A stretch of DNA of 12,276 nucleotides from assembly GCA_021151805.1 (NCBI GenBank), contig JAGKWN010000115.1, positions 1 through 12,276 of the forward strand. The letters run 5' to 3'. Shown here in pieces: positions 1 to 6,821 of this stretch; position 1 is the stretch's first letter; every line of letters starts with the position of its first letter. A model generated the notes under the pieces. It was not told where the DNA came from. It was given only the letters and a program-made list of their open reading frames with translations, and searched no databases. A program made the position numbers and the translations under genes. The DNA comes from Cytophagaceae bacterium (GTDB lineage Bacteria > Bacteroidota > Bacteroidia > Cytophagales > Cytophagaceae).

Positions 1-10
1 TTAATATACT

Positions 11-451
11 ATGAAACAACTGTTCGTTCCTATCATTGCGCTTGTTCTTTTTTCCTGTTCTTCCGATAACATTAAAGATGGTATCAATAAAGCCGGTAAC
101 GTAGCAGGGCAAACAGCAGGTGAATTCATTGAAGGCGCGTCTAAAGGCGTAGTGAAAGCATTTGATGTGAAAGTTAATCTGACTGAAGAGTTAAAAAGTA
201 AAGGACTTGCGTTTGGTAAAACCTATATCACCAGTGATAGTCTGGGGACCGATAATTTACTGATGGTATATGTGATCTTCAATAAAGATTATTCAGATAC
301 CTTGAAAGCAAAGGTATTCGATGATAAGCAGCTGGAGATGGGCCGTATTGCAGTACCTGTAAACGGTAAAAAAGATGAAGCTAAGTTCGTTGAATTCCAT
401 TTTGATAAACGCACGAATATTGATAGCAAGAATGTGTTGACAGTGGAATAA
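11..451 (+). CDS. small lipoprotein of unknown function
   Basis: This encodes a 146-residue protein that I do not recognise as a named family. The N-terminus is a lipoprotein signal peptide: MKQL, a hydrophobic stretch, and the lipobox LFSC with the acylated cysteine at residue 16. It is therefore probably anchored in the outer membrane or facing the periplasm. Residues 24 to 47 are rich in regularly spaced Gly and Ala (GINKAG, VAGQTAGEF, GASKG), like a short glycine-zipper or amphipathic helix. Residues 50 to 146 alternate polar and hydrophobic residues as a small beta-rich domain would. The ATG at 11 directly precedes the signal peptide. The promoter lies outside the window. The next gene starts 64 bp downstream on the same strand, after an AT-rich inverted repeat, so co-transcription is possible. 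The call as a lipoprotein is firm; its function is unknown. Confidence 0.8.
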   Translation: MKQLFVPIIALVLFSCSSDNIKDGINKAGNVAGQTAGEFIEGASKGVVKAFDVKVNLTEELKSKGLAFGKTYITSDSLGTDNLLMVYVIFNKDYSDTLKAKVFDDKQLEMGRIAVPVNGKKDEAKFVEFHFDKRTNIDSKNVLTVE

Positions 452-474
452 AATTAGTTATGAATTAATTGCTC

Positions 475-511
475 ATGAATTATAATTTATGATTCATAAC
501 TTATAATTTAT
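475..511. repeat. AT-rich imperfect inverted repeat between two genes
   Basis: The core is TTATGA-T-TCATAA centred on 493. It extends outwards to about 475-511 with one internal mismatch and a wobble near the ends. It contains almost no G or C and lacks a T-tract, so it is a weak terminator candidate. It resembles, in composition and words (ATGAATTAT, ATTCATAA), the inverted repeat at 7525-7552, suggesting a dispersed intergenic element. Confidence 0.5.
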
Positions 512-515
512 ATCT

Positions 516-1001
516 ATGAAAAATACTTTCTTCGCCACGATCGAACTGATTGGTGTCAATCCATACGTATACTTGCCCGAAGCTGTGTTGAATGAAATTT
601 TTAAACAAGCGGGTAAAGACAAAGGAAAGATTCCTGTGAAGATGACCATCGATGGTCATGCATTTATCCAGACGCTGATCAAATACAGCGGAGCGTGGCG
701 CCTTTACCTGAATACACCCATGCGAAAGGCTGCCGGTAAGGAGGTAGGAGATACCGCAGTTTTTGAAGTGCAGTATGATGATGCGCCAAGGGAAATTGCC
801 ATGCATCCAAAATTGAAAGCCGCGTTAACCAAGAATAAAGCAGCGAAGCAGGTATATGATCAGCTGCGGCCATCGCTGCAGCTGGAGATTGTGCGATACA
901 TCTCGCATCTTAAAACCGAAGAAAGCATTGAACGCAATGTGGCTCGGGCCATTAATTTTTTACTTGGCAAGGAAAGGTTTGTCGGCCGTGGTAAACCGTA
1001 A
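516..1001 (+). CDS. DUF1905 / YdeI-OmdA family protein
   Basis: This 161-residue protein has two recognisable parts. Residues about 1 to 85 look like DUF1905, a small beta-barrel domain (FFATIELIGVNPYVYLPEAV, then the G-x-W-R-L-Y-L and DTAVFEVQYD strands). Residues about 95 to 157 look like the YdeI/OmdA 'bacteriocin-protection' domain, with the usual L-P-S-L-Q-x-E-I-V-x-Y-I helix and an N-V-A-R-A-I-x-x-L end helix (L-R-P-S here). No signal peptide or membrane segment is visible, so it is probably cytoplasmic. The family name comes from a weak link to bacteriocin sensitivity in enterobacteria; the biochemical role is not established and should not be read as demonstrated here. The start ATG at 516 immediately precedes the first domain strand. 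The gene converges on the cytochrome-like gene with 41 bp between them and no obvious terminator. Confidence 0.75.
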   Translation: MKNTFFATIELIGVNPYVYLPEAVLNEIFKQAGKDKGKIPVKMTIDGHAFIQTLIKYSGAWRLYLNTPMRKAAGKEVGDTAVFEVQYDDAPREIAMHPKLKAALTKNKAAKQVYDQLRPSLQLEIVRYISHLKTEESIERNVARAINFLLGKERFVGRGKP

Positions 1002-1042
1002 ATGGGTTATAAGAACGATTCAAAAATCAATGAAGAATATCC

Positions 1043-1447
1043 TTAATTATTTTTTGCGCCTTGTTTCATCCAGGTTTCAATACGCTTTAAGTCGCAGGGG
1101 CTGAGTTGGCCGTTGGGGGGCATTGGATCACTGATGGAAACCAGTGAACTGTATAAAACACTACTTTGTGGATTGATGGTATCAATGTAACCGCTGCCTC
1201 TTTTTTGTAACGCATCATAAGCTCTTGCCGGTTCTAAATTTAAGTTTCCTTCTGGAGTTGTGCCGGAGTGGCAACCGGATGTAGCGCAATTAGCGTTTAG
1301 TATCGGGTTGATGTCAGCAGCAAAAGAAACGGTTGTGATCTTAGGGGTACAGTCCAAAGCAGGTTCTATTTCGCCTTTGTGATAGGTGCAGGTGAAAAGC
1401 AGGCACGCGAAGAATAATAGAATACTACTGGTTAGACAATACTTCAT
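1043..1447 (-). CDS. monohaem cytochrome c-like lipoprotein
   Basis: This is a 134-residue protein counted from the ATG at 1447. The signal peptide ends in LLFTC, with a probable acylated cysteine at residue 20. The mature part has one c-type haem motif of the less common C-x4-C-H form, CATSGCH (Cys54, Cys59, His60). A plausible distal Met ligand is Met109, in DPMPPNG. The sequence FAADINPILNANC before the haem site and the closing IETWMKQGA helix are typical of cytochrome c-like domains found in Bacteroidota and Planctomycetes lipoproteins. Cys33 and Cys118 could form a disulphide. It probably transfers electrons in the periplasm or at the outer membrane; the partner is unknown. The open frame reaches back to an ATG at 1519, but that start lies inside the rpsT terminator hairpin and would bury the signal peptide, so 1447 is preferred. 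No Shine-Dalgarno site is visible. Confidence 0.78.
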   Translation of the reverse strand: MKYCLTSSILLFFACLLFTCTYHKGEIEPALDCTPKITTVSFAADINPILNANCATSGCHSGTTPEGNLNLEPARAYDALQKRGSGYIDTINPQSSVLYSSLVSISDPMPPNGQLSPCDLKRIETWMKQGAKNN

Positions 1448-1507
1448 CGATATATGAGGATATCTATGCAAGAAACAACGATGCAAACACGTTTTTGGTA
1501 TAGGCAT

Positions 1508-1540
1508 AAAAAAAGTCACGCTGAAAGCGTGACTTTTTTT
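1508..1540 (-). terminator. rho-independent terminator of rpsT
   Basis: This is a perfect 8-bp stem, GTCACGCT (1515-1522) pairing with AGCGTGAC (1526-1533), around a GAA loop. It is flanked by seven A and seven T residues, so it can act in both directions. It lies 19 bp past the rpsT stop codon and separates rpsT from the cytochrome-like gene. Confidence 0.88.
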
Positions 1541-1558
1541 ATATGGAAACAGCTGAAA

Positions 1559-1816
1559 TTAAGCAGCTAATTTATTAACAAATTTAGCCAACTTAGATTT
1601 TTTGTTCGCTGCATTGTTTTTATGAATGATATTTCTTTTAGCTAATTTATCAAGCATGCCAGATACTTTTTTGTATAACTCAGTAGCATCAGCTTTAGCA
1701 GTTGCTGCTCTTAGTCTCTTAACGAAAGTACGTGTAGTTTTCATTTGGTAGCGATTTCTCAGATATTTCGCTCTGTTCGCACGGATTCTTTTTAAAGCTG
1801 ACTTGTGATTTGCCAT
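1559..1816 (-). CDS. rpsT: 30S ribosomal protein S20
   Basis: This encodes an 85-residue, highly basic helical protein that matches bacterial S20 along its whole length. The start MANHKSALKRIRANR is diagnostic. It is followed by the long R/K-rich helices (RNRYQMKTTRTFVKRL) and the conserved NIIHKNNAANKKSKLAKFVNKL end. S20 binds 16S rRNA at the bottom of the 30S body and acts early in assembly. The length is normal for the family. The gene stands alone: it has its own consensus promoter upstream (1864-1894), a leader of roughly 40 nt, and a strong terminator downstream. Nothing in it is unusual. Confidence 0.97.
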   Translation of the reverse strand: MANHKSALKRIRANRAKYLRNRYQMKTTRTFVKRLRAATAKADATELYKKVSGMLDKLAKRNIIHKNNAANKKSKLAKFVNKLAA

Positions 1817-1863
1817 GTTTGTATATAAATTCTTATTATTCTCGTCAATAAATTTTCGAATGG

Positions 1864-1894
1864 CAAAGATAACAGCATTTTATTAAAAAACAAA
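1864..1894 (-). promoter_or_regulatory. Bacteroidota-type promoter for rpsT
   Basis: On the minus strand the sequence reads TTTG (1894-1891), 19 nt, then TATCTTTG (1871-1864). This exactly fits the Bacteroidota primary sigma factor consensus TTTG-N19-TAnnTTTG. Transcription would begin near 1857, giving a leader of about 40 nt before the rpsT ATG at 1816. Confidence 0.82.
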
Positions 1895-1900
1895 ACCTTG

Positions 1901-1931
1901 TTTGTGATTTCCTTAAAACAAACTATTATTG
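1901..1931 (+). promoter_or_regulatory. Bacteroidota-type promoter for the zinc hydrolase gene
   Basis: TTTG (1901-1904) is followed by 19 nt and TATTATTG (1924-1931), one mismatch from TAnnTTTG. It points away from the rpsT promoter, with only 6 bp between the two upstream TTTG boxes. The predicted leader before the ATG at 1949 is only about 10 nt. Confidence 0.55.
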
Positions 1932-1948
1932 TGGAAAACTTCACAGCT

Positions 1949-2905
1949 ATGAAGAAACCTTATTTTTGGGTCACAAAGGCCATATTTATTACTATTATCC
2001 TCCTTTTATGCACATCCTGGGGCTTTTTTGCCCACAAGGAAATTAATAAAATGGCAGTTTTTACCCTTCCGCAACCCTTAATGGGGTTTTATAAAAAATA
2101 CATAGATTTTATCACCCAACAGGCTGTTAATCCCGATAAAAGACGGTATGCAGTAGCAGGCGAAGCTCCAAAGCATTACATGGATATTGAGTTTTATTCA
2201 GATAGTATTCTGCTCAAACGTCCAACCTGGCAGGAAGCTACAAATCTCTACCCAGAAGATTCTATGCAGGCTCATGGTATTCTGCCCTGGAACCTGATCC
2301 GGCTTACTTACACACTAACGGATGCATTTAAACGTGAAGATGCAAAGGCGGTCTTGAAAATTTCTGCAGACATGGGTCATTATGTGGGTGATTTGCATGT
2401 ACCCTTGCATACAACCAAAAATTATAACGGACAGCTTACCGGACAACATGGTATACATGGATTATGGGAATCCAGGTTACCGGAACTATTTTCCGGAAGC
2501 TATAATTATTACTCCGGCAGTGCTGAATATATAACAGATGTTCGTAAATATATCTGGGACGGGTTAACAGAATCAAGGGAATGTGTTGATTCTGTTCTGT
2601 TTATTGAGAAGGAACTTCAGGGAAAGTTTACAGAAGATAAAATTTTTTCATATGAAGACCGAAATGGGCAAACCTTACGTATATATTCATATGCGTTTAG
2701 TGAAGCATATCATAAAAGTTTGAATAACATGGTTGAAAAACGAATGAAAGCTGCAATAAAAATGACAGGTGATCTCTGGTATACGGCCTGGGTCAATGCT
2801 GGCAAGCCGACTATGACAGAAACAGGACAGCCTGTTTTTTCAGAAGAAGAATTAACCGAGACAGAGCAATTAAAACATACTGCTCCGATTGATTGTTCTC
2901 ATTAA
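1949..2905 (+). CDS. secreted zinc hydrolase, phospholipase C / S1-P1 nuclease superfamily
   Basis: This 318-residue protein has a signal peptide (residues 1-23, ending LLLCTS) followed directly by Trp24 of WGFFAH. In this superfamily the mature protein begins with a Trp whose amino group binds zinc, so the cleavage site and start fit well. The other expected ligands are present: His29, Asp63 (NPD), His76 (KHYMD), His144 and Asp148 (GHYVGD), His154 (VPLH), His170 and Glu174 (HGLWE). All three zinc sites can thus be assigned. The family cleaves phosphodiester bonds, either in phospholipids or in single-stranded nucleic acids; sequence alone does not decide which. The Trp-His spacing is like P1 nuclease, while the His-x3-Glu ending is like bacterial phospholipase C. 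The frame stays open upstream to a TTG at 1898, but that start lies upstream of the promoter boxes and hides the signal peptide. Residues 285-318 form a polar tail. Confidence 0.85.
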   Translation: MKKPYFWVTKAIFITIILLLCTSWGFFAHKEINKMAVFTLPQPLMGFYKKYIDFITQQAVNPDKRRYAVAGEAPKHYMDIEFYSDSILLKRPTWQEATNLYPEDSMQAHGILPWNLIRLTYTLTDAFKREDAKAVLKISADMGHYVGDLHVPLHTTKNYNGQLTGQHGIHGLWESRLPELFSGSYNYYSGSAEYITDVRKYIWDGLTESRECVDSVLFIEKELQGKFTEDKIFSYEDRNGQTLRIYSYAFSEAYHKSLNNMVEKRMKAAIKMTGDLWYTAWVNAGKPTMTETGQPVFSEEELTETEQLKHTAPIDCSH

Positions 2906-3005
2906 AAGTTTCAAAAATAGGTTGTATATTCAACTCGTGAGAAATTTATTCAGAAGTAAAAAGTATTACTCCCAATCGCCCCACCTAAATAGTATTCACA
3001 AAAGT

Positions 3006-3278
3006 ATGAGTGCGTCCAATTCACCTGATAATATCTTTGATTTATATGTATTGCTAAAAGACGAATCTGCGCCGTTAGATTCATCCTTCTATTTCTCTCA
3101 ACTGGATTTAATGAATAATATCATAACCGGGCACTTGCATATCGACAACCAACTGGTCGAATTTGAAATTGATAGTTATAGTATTATGTATTTTGATCAC
3201 TTCTCGGTAGGAGATTATTTATTTAATGTTATTGATAATAAATTCATCAAACGTATTGATTATACAAAAGAGATGTAA
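3006..3278 (+). CDS. small orphan protein of unknown function
   Basis: This encodes a 90-residue acidic protein that I do not recognise. It starts MSASNSPDNIFDLYVLL and contains alternating strands (HLHIDNQLVEFEIDSYSIMYFD) that suggest a small beta-sheet domain, ending KRIDYTKEM. No signal peptide or membrane segment is visible, so it is probably cytoplasmic. The ATG at 3006 is the first one in a frame that stays open back to 2889; earlier starts would need TTG or GTG (2889, 2937) and would add a basic stretch that does not look like part of the domain. It lies 100 bp after the zinc hydrolase on the same strand and converges on the next operon with only 15 bp between stop codons. Coding status is likely but not proven. 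Confidence 0.55.
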   Translation: MSASNSPDNIFDLYVLLKDESAPLDSSFYFSQLDLMNNIITGHLHIDNQLVEFEIDSYSIMYFDHFSVGDYLFNVIDNKFIKRIDYTKEM

Positions 3279-3293
3279 AGTATGATCTTTTGA

Positions 3294-4718
3294 TTATTTT
3301 TTCAGCAGATCAATGATTGAAAGGAGTGGATGCTTGTCTTCTTTGAAAAGTACTGTTACGTGTCCATTAAGCGCATCACCCTTTTTATAGGCGTCAATAT
3401 TGAGTTCCGTGACAGAAGCGATTTTCTTTCTTTCTTTAAATTCCTTTTGATCAAACAAACCCTGTATGTTATTGGGTATGCATGTTAAAAACAATACACC
3501 GGTTTTTATTTTATCCGATTGCTTTGTTGCAGGAGGATGTGAATTTTGAAAAACCAACGATGAATCTTTCAATACTTTCAGTTCACTATCAAAATTTCCT
3601 AAGGTAGTTTTAAATGGAGGTTTTTTGTTTTTAGATATCAGTCCGGCCTGGTGCAGGTAATTTAAAAAAGCTGTGATTTCTTTATTGTCGGCATTGGCCA
3701 GACAAATCCTGAATGTTGGTTCCAGATAAAAAGAATCTTTTTTTACCATGACTGTTTCAAACTCTTCATTCAACTCATATCTGTAAAAAGATTGGAGTAG
3801 TTTATTCCATCCATTAAACTCAACAGTAAGCGTATTGTTTTGGAGAATATTAATAAACGCGTGAAGATCGACCGGAAGTTTTTGTGAGCCTGATGCTGTC
3901 GTATATACATGCAGCAATCTATCCAATCCGGCTGGCGTAGGAGAGCAGGCTGCATATAGTCCTGCCTCTTCGGAAGGTTCATGTATAACAACCGGGTTAA
4001 GATAATTTATAACACTCCCTTTATAATTCCAGTCGATATCGATGTAATCTGTATTTGCTTTAACTGCAATTTGAATCAACGAAGGATCCATGAAAGGATG
4101 TTGGACAGAATCCAGGTAAAATTGTGTGTTAATGTTGCAGGACAGATAAAGGGAATCATTGGCTGTAAGTTGTATGCTTTGTGCCGGCTGATTGAAAATA
4201 TTTTGTGCGACCAATGAATCCTGTTGCTGTTGTGCTATGAATAGTAAATGCTGGTTGTTGTAAAGCCAATATCCTTCCCGGGTGCGGAATGAAAAGGCAG
4301 TTCTTTTTTGTATGGTCAAGCTGTCACTTTTAAAAGTTTCCTGCAGTTGTTTGCTATTTTCAAGATTGAACAATAGTCCATTGTGCATGATATTATTTTT
4401 CCAGATGGAAAAGTAACGGATATTGTCCTGATCGGTAATGGCGTAATCGGAAGGGGATCGGAAAATCTTTAACAGTGTATTGGAGTTGGTATCAACCTGG
4501 AAAAGTTTGCTGATATCTCCATTCAGTAGGCTCGATAAAGCAATGTCCTGTCTTATTTGTTCAAGATTGAATGTGCCATAGAGCCAGGAAGAATCGGGGA
4601 TGGAGAGCTGAGCGGCAGGGGTAATAACAGGCGTATCTCTTTTACACGAATGGTAAAAGAGATACGCTATGCCTGAAAGAAGTATAAATGAAACAATGAA
4701 TAAATGCTTTTTTTGCAT
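3294..4718 (-). CDS. membrane-anchored envelope protein, paralogue of its upstream neighbour
   Basis: This 474-residue protein starts MQKKHLF with one hydrophobic segment (residues 5-22), which acts as a signal anchor or an atypical lipoprotein signal (HSC, Cys25). The rest should face the periplasm. It is related to the protein encoded just upstream. Both begin their domain with an IP-D motif (IPDSS 40-44 here). Both carry a K-L/I-F-x-x-P segment near residue 85, both have YE-EEF (YELNEEF 314-320) followed by a similar LxxLxxxGLI helix, and both end with VLF-x4-K and a final helix (456-474). The style recalls the Bacteroidota DUF4836 group; this is a resemblance, not a search result. It is the last gene of a three-gene operon and its ATG lies one base after the upstream TAA, which favours translational coupling. 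An upstream ATG at 4751 would overlap the neighbour and precede the anchor. Function unknown. Confidence 0.75.
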   Translation of the reverse strand: MQKKHLFIVSFILLSGIAYLFYHSCKRDTPVITPAAQLSIPDSSWLYGTFNLEQIRQDIALSSLLNGDISKLFQVDTNSNTLLKIFRSPSDYAITDQDNIRYFSIWKNNIMHNGLLFNLENSKQLQETFKSDSLTIQKRTAFSFRTREGYWLYNNQHLLFIAQQQQDSLVAQNIFNQPAQSIQLTANDSLYLSCNINTQFYLDSVQHPFMDPSLIQIAVKANTDYIDIDWNYKGSVINYLNPVVIHEPSEEAGLYAACSPTPAGLDRLLHVYTTASGSQKLPVDLHAFINILQNNTLTVEFNGWNKLLQSFYRYELNEEFETVMVKKDSFYLEPTFRICLANADNKEITAFLNYLHQAGLISKNKKPPFKTTLGNFDSELKVLKDSSLVFQNSHPPATKQSDKIKTGVLFLTCIPNNIQGLFDQKEFKERKKIASVTELNIDAYKKGDALNGHVTVLFKEDKHPLLSIIDLLKK

Positions 4719-4719
4719 A

Positions 4720-6795
4720 TTATCTTTTTTCGAAATGTACATACATTTCATTGATCATTTCATAAATAGAATTTATACTGTTTTTCTTTTCATCGTTGAA
4801 TAAGACATCTGTTTTCGTGGCAACATTTGCATTTTTATCAAAGTCTGTGATGTAAACGATTTCATCAAAATACTTAGCCAGGATTTCCAGAATTTCTGCA
4901 ACTTCTTTATCTTCCGTGAACTGTACTGATGAACCCAATATTTTACCAATCTCAATATATGCCCCAGACTGGTGGTTTATGATTCGTTCGTAGTTAACAA
5001 CTTCGTAATCACTTTTTGTTGCAGCAGAAGCATGTTTCTGTGGGTTGAAATTATTATCGTTGGTAAGGATACAAATAGATTCGTTTACCCAGATGTATTG
5101 GTTCATTTCTCCGATAACAACCATGTATCTGTTTTTCTCTTTTTTAATAATACCTTTTTTGATCAATATATTCAGGTATTTATTGAAAAGGGAATCGCTT
5201 TTGATTGTTAATGCAAATGAGAATAGCGGCATCGGGATTTTTTTCGTTTTTTCTACTTCAACATAGTTAAACTCTTCATCCATTTCATACACTTTGTATT
5301 TCTTATCCATAGTAGTCATGGCATGATACAATACAATAAACTCACCTTTAAAGATATGCCAGAAATCATCTCCATTAATATTGAAAGATTTGTATAGTTC
5401 TTTCGCCAATGTATCTTTTCTACTATCGATCATTTCGTATAGCGTATCCTGTCTTTCTTCCAATGAATCCAGCTGGTACCAGTTTAATGTTTCGTGTTCG
5501 TATTTTGCTTTGTCATCGTCTTCATATCCATAGTCATAATCGTTGTAATCACCGGCCTCGGCTTCATCGCTATATACAGTTCCGGAATCTGTAATGGTAG
5601 ACATGTCTGTTTCATATGAGTTTTCATCCGGGCCATTTACAATGAAATCAATAGTATCAATCTCTGCATTGTAACGTACGATAAGCGAATCTGTATTGAA
5701 TACATTATCCTGGCTTTCTCTTATGTATTCAATAAGCAGAGTGTCCATGCTGTAGTTAAATGTTCTGTCAACAAATTTATGAACTTCACTCAGGTCGAAT
5801 GCATAATTTAAATAACTCGTAACAGGTGTCTGGTATAATATATTTGCCAGCTTTGTGGAAGGTTTTACGTTGAAAATCGGTGTAATAATACTAGCCAGTT
5901 TTTCTCCATAAAATTGATTGCCGGTGAATACAATCTTGCCGCTTTCGAAATTAATATAGCTGAAACTATAGTTATCTTTAAACAGATCTGTATTAAAGAT
6001 CGTTGTATCTTTTATGGCATCTTCTCTGTTTATTTCATCAAACAGCCAGGGCATGCTGCTCCATGCATTCGAGTTGAATACATAAGTGAAGTCTGAGTCA
6101 AATCCCAATCCGTTTAAGATTTTGGAATTTGATAGTATATTTTTTGAGGACGGCAGCGGATGTGCAATTGCTTTAATAATCTTTTTCAATTCTGAAGTGG
6201 AATACTTGCCTTTGCTGCTGCTATAGTAACTGCGGTAGGGTAGCATGCAGAAAAAAACTTTTTCTGAATTCCAAACAATTAATGTGTTGCTTTTCTTAAT
6301 AAAGCTGAAGCCTTTGCCGGCTTTCATAACTTTTACATTACTTTTGTAGAAGATGTCTTTAATGAAGTTTGTGAAATTATTTTTGTTCAATAAAGGGATG
6401 GCTACGACAGCAATAGAACGCATGCTTTTGGAAGAAGAATAAGAATAAAAATCATCATCATCTTCCTTTGATTTTGACTTGGAAGAAGGTAAAACTGTTT
6501 CTTCAGGAATGTCATAGTAATACATTTCTGTTTTAATATTCAATCCTGTCTCATCAGGTGTTTCAAACAATTTAATGATTGCTCTTTCTTCAGCTGTTTT
6601 ATTGTGCAGCATTTTGAAAAGGAAATCCTTATAGAGTTCGCTGGCGCGTATTTCATCAAAATTGACATTGTTGTTTATACGTCCTCCGTTAACTTTAATA
6701 ATGTAAGTAGCATCGGCAGGGATATAATTTTTGATGTCCTGTGCCGTTACAAAAAGTGATAAAAAAAAGGACAGTAGAAGTAAAGTATTTTTCAT
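4720..6795 (-). CDS. large secreted protein, DUF4836-like
   Basis: This encodes a 691-residue protein with a classic signal peptide, MKNTLLLLSFFLSLFVTAQD, cleaved after Ala18; there is no lipobox, so it is released to the periplasm or beyond. The domain opens with YIPADATYIIKVNG (24-37), a beta-strand start found in Bacteroidota proteins of the DUF4836 type. Two acidic or Ser-rich segments interrupt the fold: around 104-124 (SKSKSKEDDDD, then SYSSSKS) and around 404-436 (DEAEAG followed by an Asp/Tyr run). These are absent from the shorter paralogue encoded downstream, so they look like surface loops or insertions. The shared features are the IP-D start, YEMDEEF (503-509), a LxxLxxKGII helix, and VLFNDEKK (664-671). 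The gene sits between a lipoprotein gene (26 bp upstream) and its paralogue (1 bp downstream). No catalytic motif is evident. Function unknown. Confidence 0.8.
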   Translation of the reverse strand: MKNTLLLLSFFLSLFVTAQDIKNYIPADATYIIKVNGGRINNNVNFDEIRASELYKDFLFKMLHNKTAEERAIIKLFETPDETGLNIKTEMYYYDIPEETVLPSSKSKSKEDDDDFYSYSSSKSMRSIAVVAIPLLNKNNFTNFIKDIFYKSNVKVMKAGKGFSFIKKSNTLIVWNSEKVFFCMLPYRSYYSSSKGKYSTSELKKIIKAIAHPLPSSKNILSNSKILNGLGFDSDFTYVFNSNAWSSMPWLFDEINREDAIKDTTIFNTDLFKDNYSFSYINFESGKIVFTGNQFYGEKLASIITPIFNVKPSTKLANILYQTPVTSYLNYAFDLSEVHKFVDRTFNYSMDTLLIEYIRESQDNVFNTDSLIVRYNAEIDTIDFIVNGPDENSYETDMSTITDSGTVYSDEAEAGDYNDYDYGYEDDDKAKYEHETLNWYQLDSLEERQDTLYEMIDSRKDTLAKELYKSFNINGDDFWHIFKGEFIVLYHAMTTMDKKYKVYEMDEEFNYVEVEKTKKIPMPLFSFALTIKSDSLFNKYLNILIKKGIIKKEKNRYMVVIGEMNQYIWVNESICILTNDNNFNPQKHASAATKSDYEVVNYERIINHQSGAYIEIGKILGSSVQFTEDKEVAEILEILAKYFDEIVYITDFDKNANVATKTDVLFNDEKKNSINSIYEMINEMYVHFEKR

Positions 6796-6821
6796 GTTAG
6801 TGAATGTGTTGTACAGATATA

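Noticed and set aside
856..1104. Open frame overlapping the DUF1905 gene end and the cytochrome-like gene
   Set aside because: It overlaps two well-supported genes in other frames and has no recognisable domain.
1448..1519. N-terminal extension of the cytochrome-like protein to the ATG at 1519
   Set aside because: That ATG lies inside the rpsT terminator stem, and the extension puts 24 residues ahead of a good lipoprotein signal peptide.
1898..1948. TTG-started extension of the zinc hydrolase
   Set aside because: It begins upstream of the likely promoter boxes and hides the signal peptide; the ATG at 1949 gives a normal one.
2889..3005. N-terminal extension of the 90-residue orphan
   Set aside because: It needs TTG or GTG and overlaps the end of the zinc hydrolase gene; the added basic stretch does not resemble a signal peptide.
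3266..3291. AAAAGA / TCTTTT inverted repeat between convergent genes as a terminator
   Set aside because: The stem is only 6 bp, almost all A-T, with a 14-nt loop; too weak to call.
4719..4751. Upstream ATG for the membrane-anchored paralogue
   Set aside because: It would overlap the preceding gene by 32 bp and place charged residues before the membrane segment; the ATG at 4718 is one base after the stop codon.
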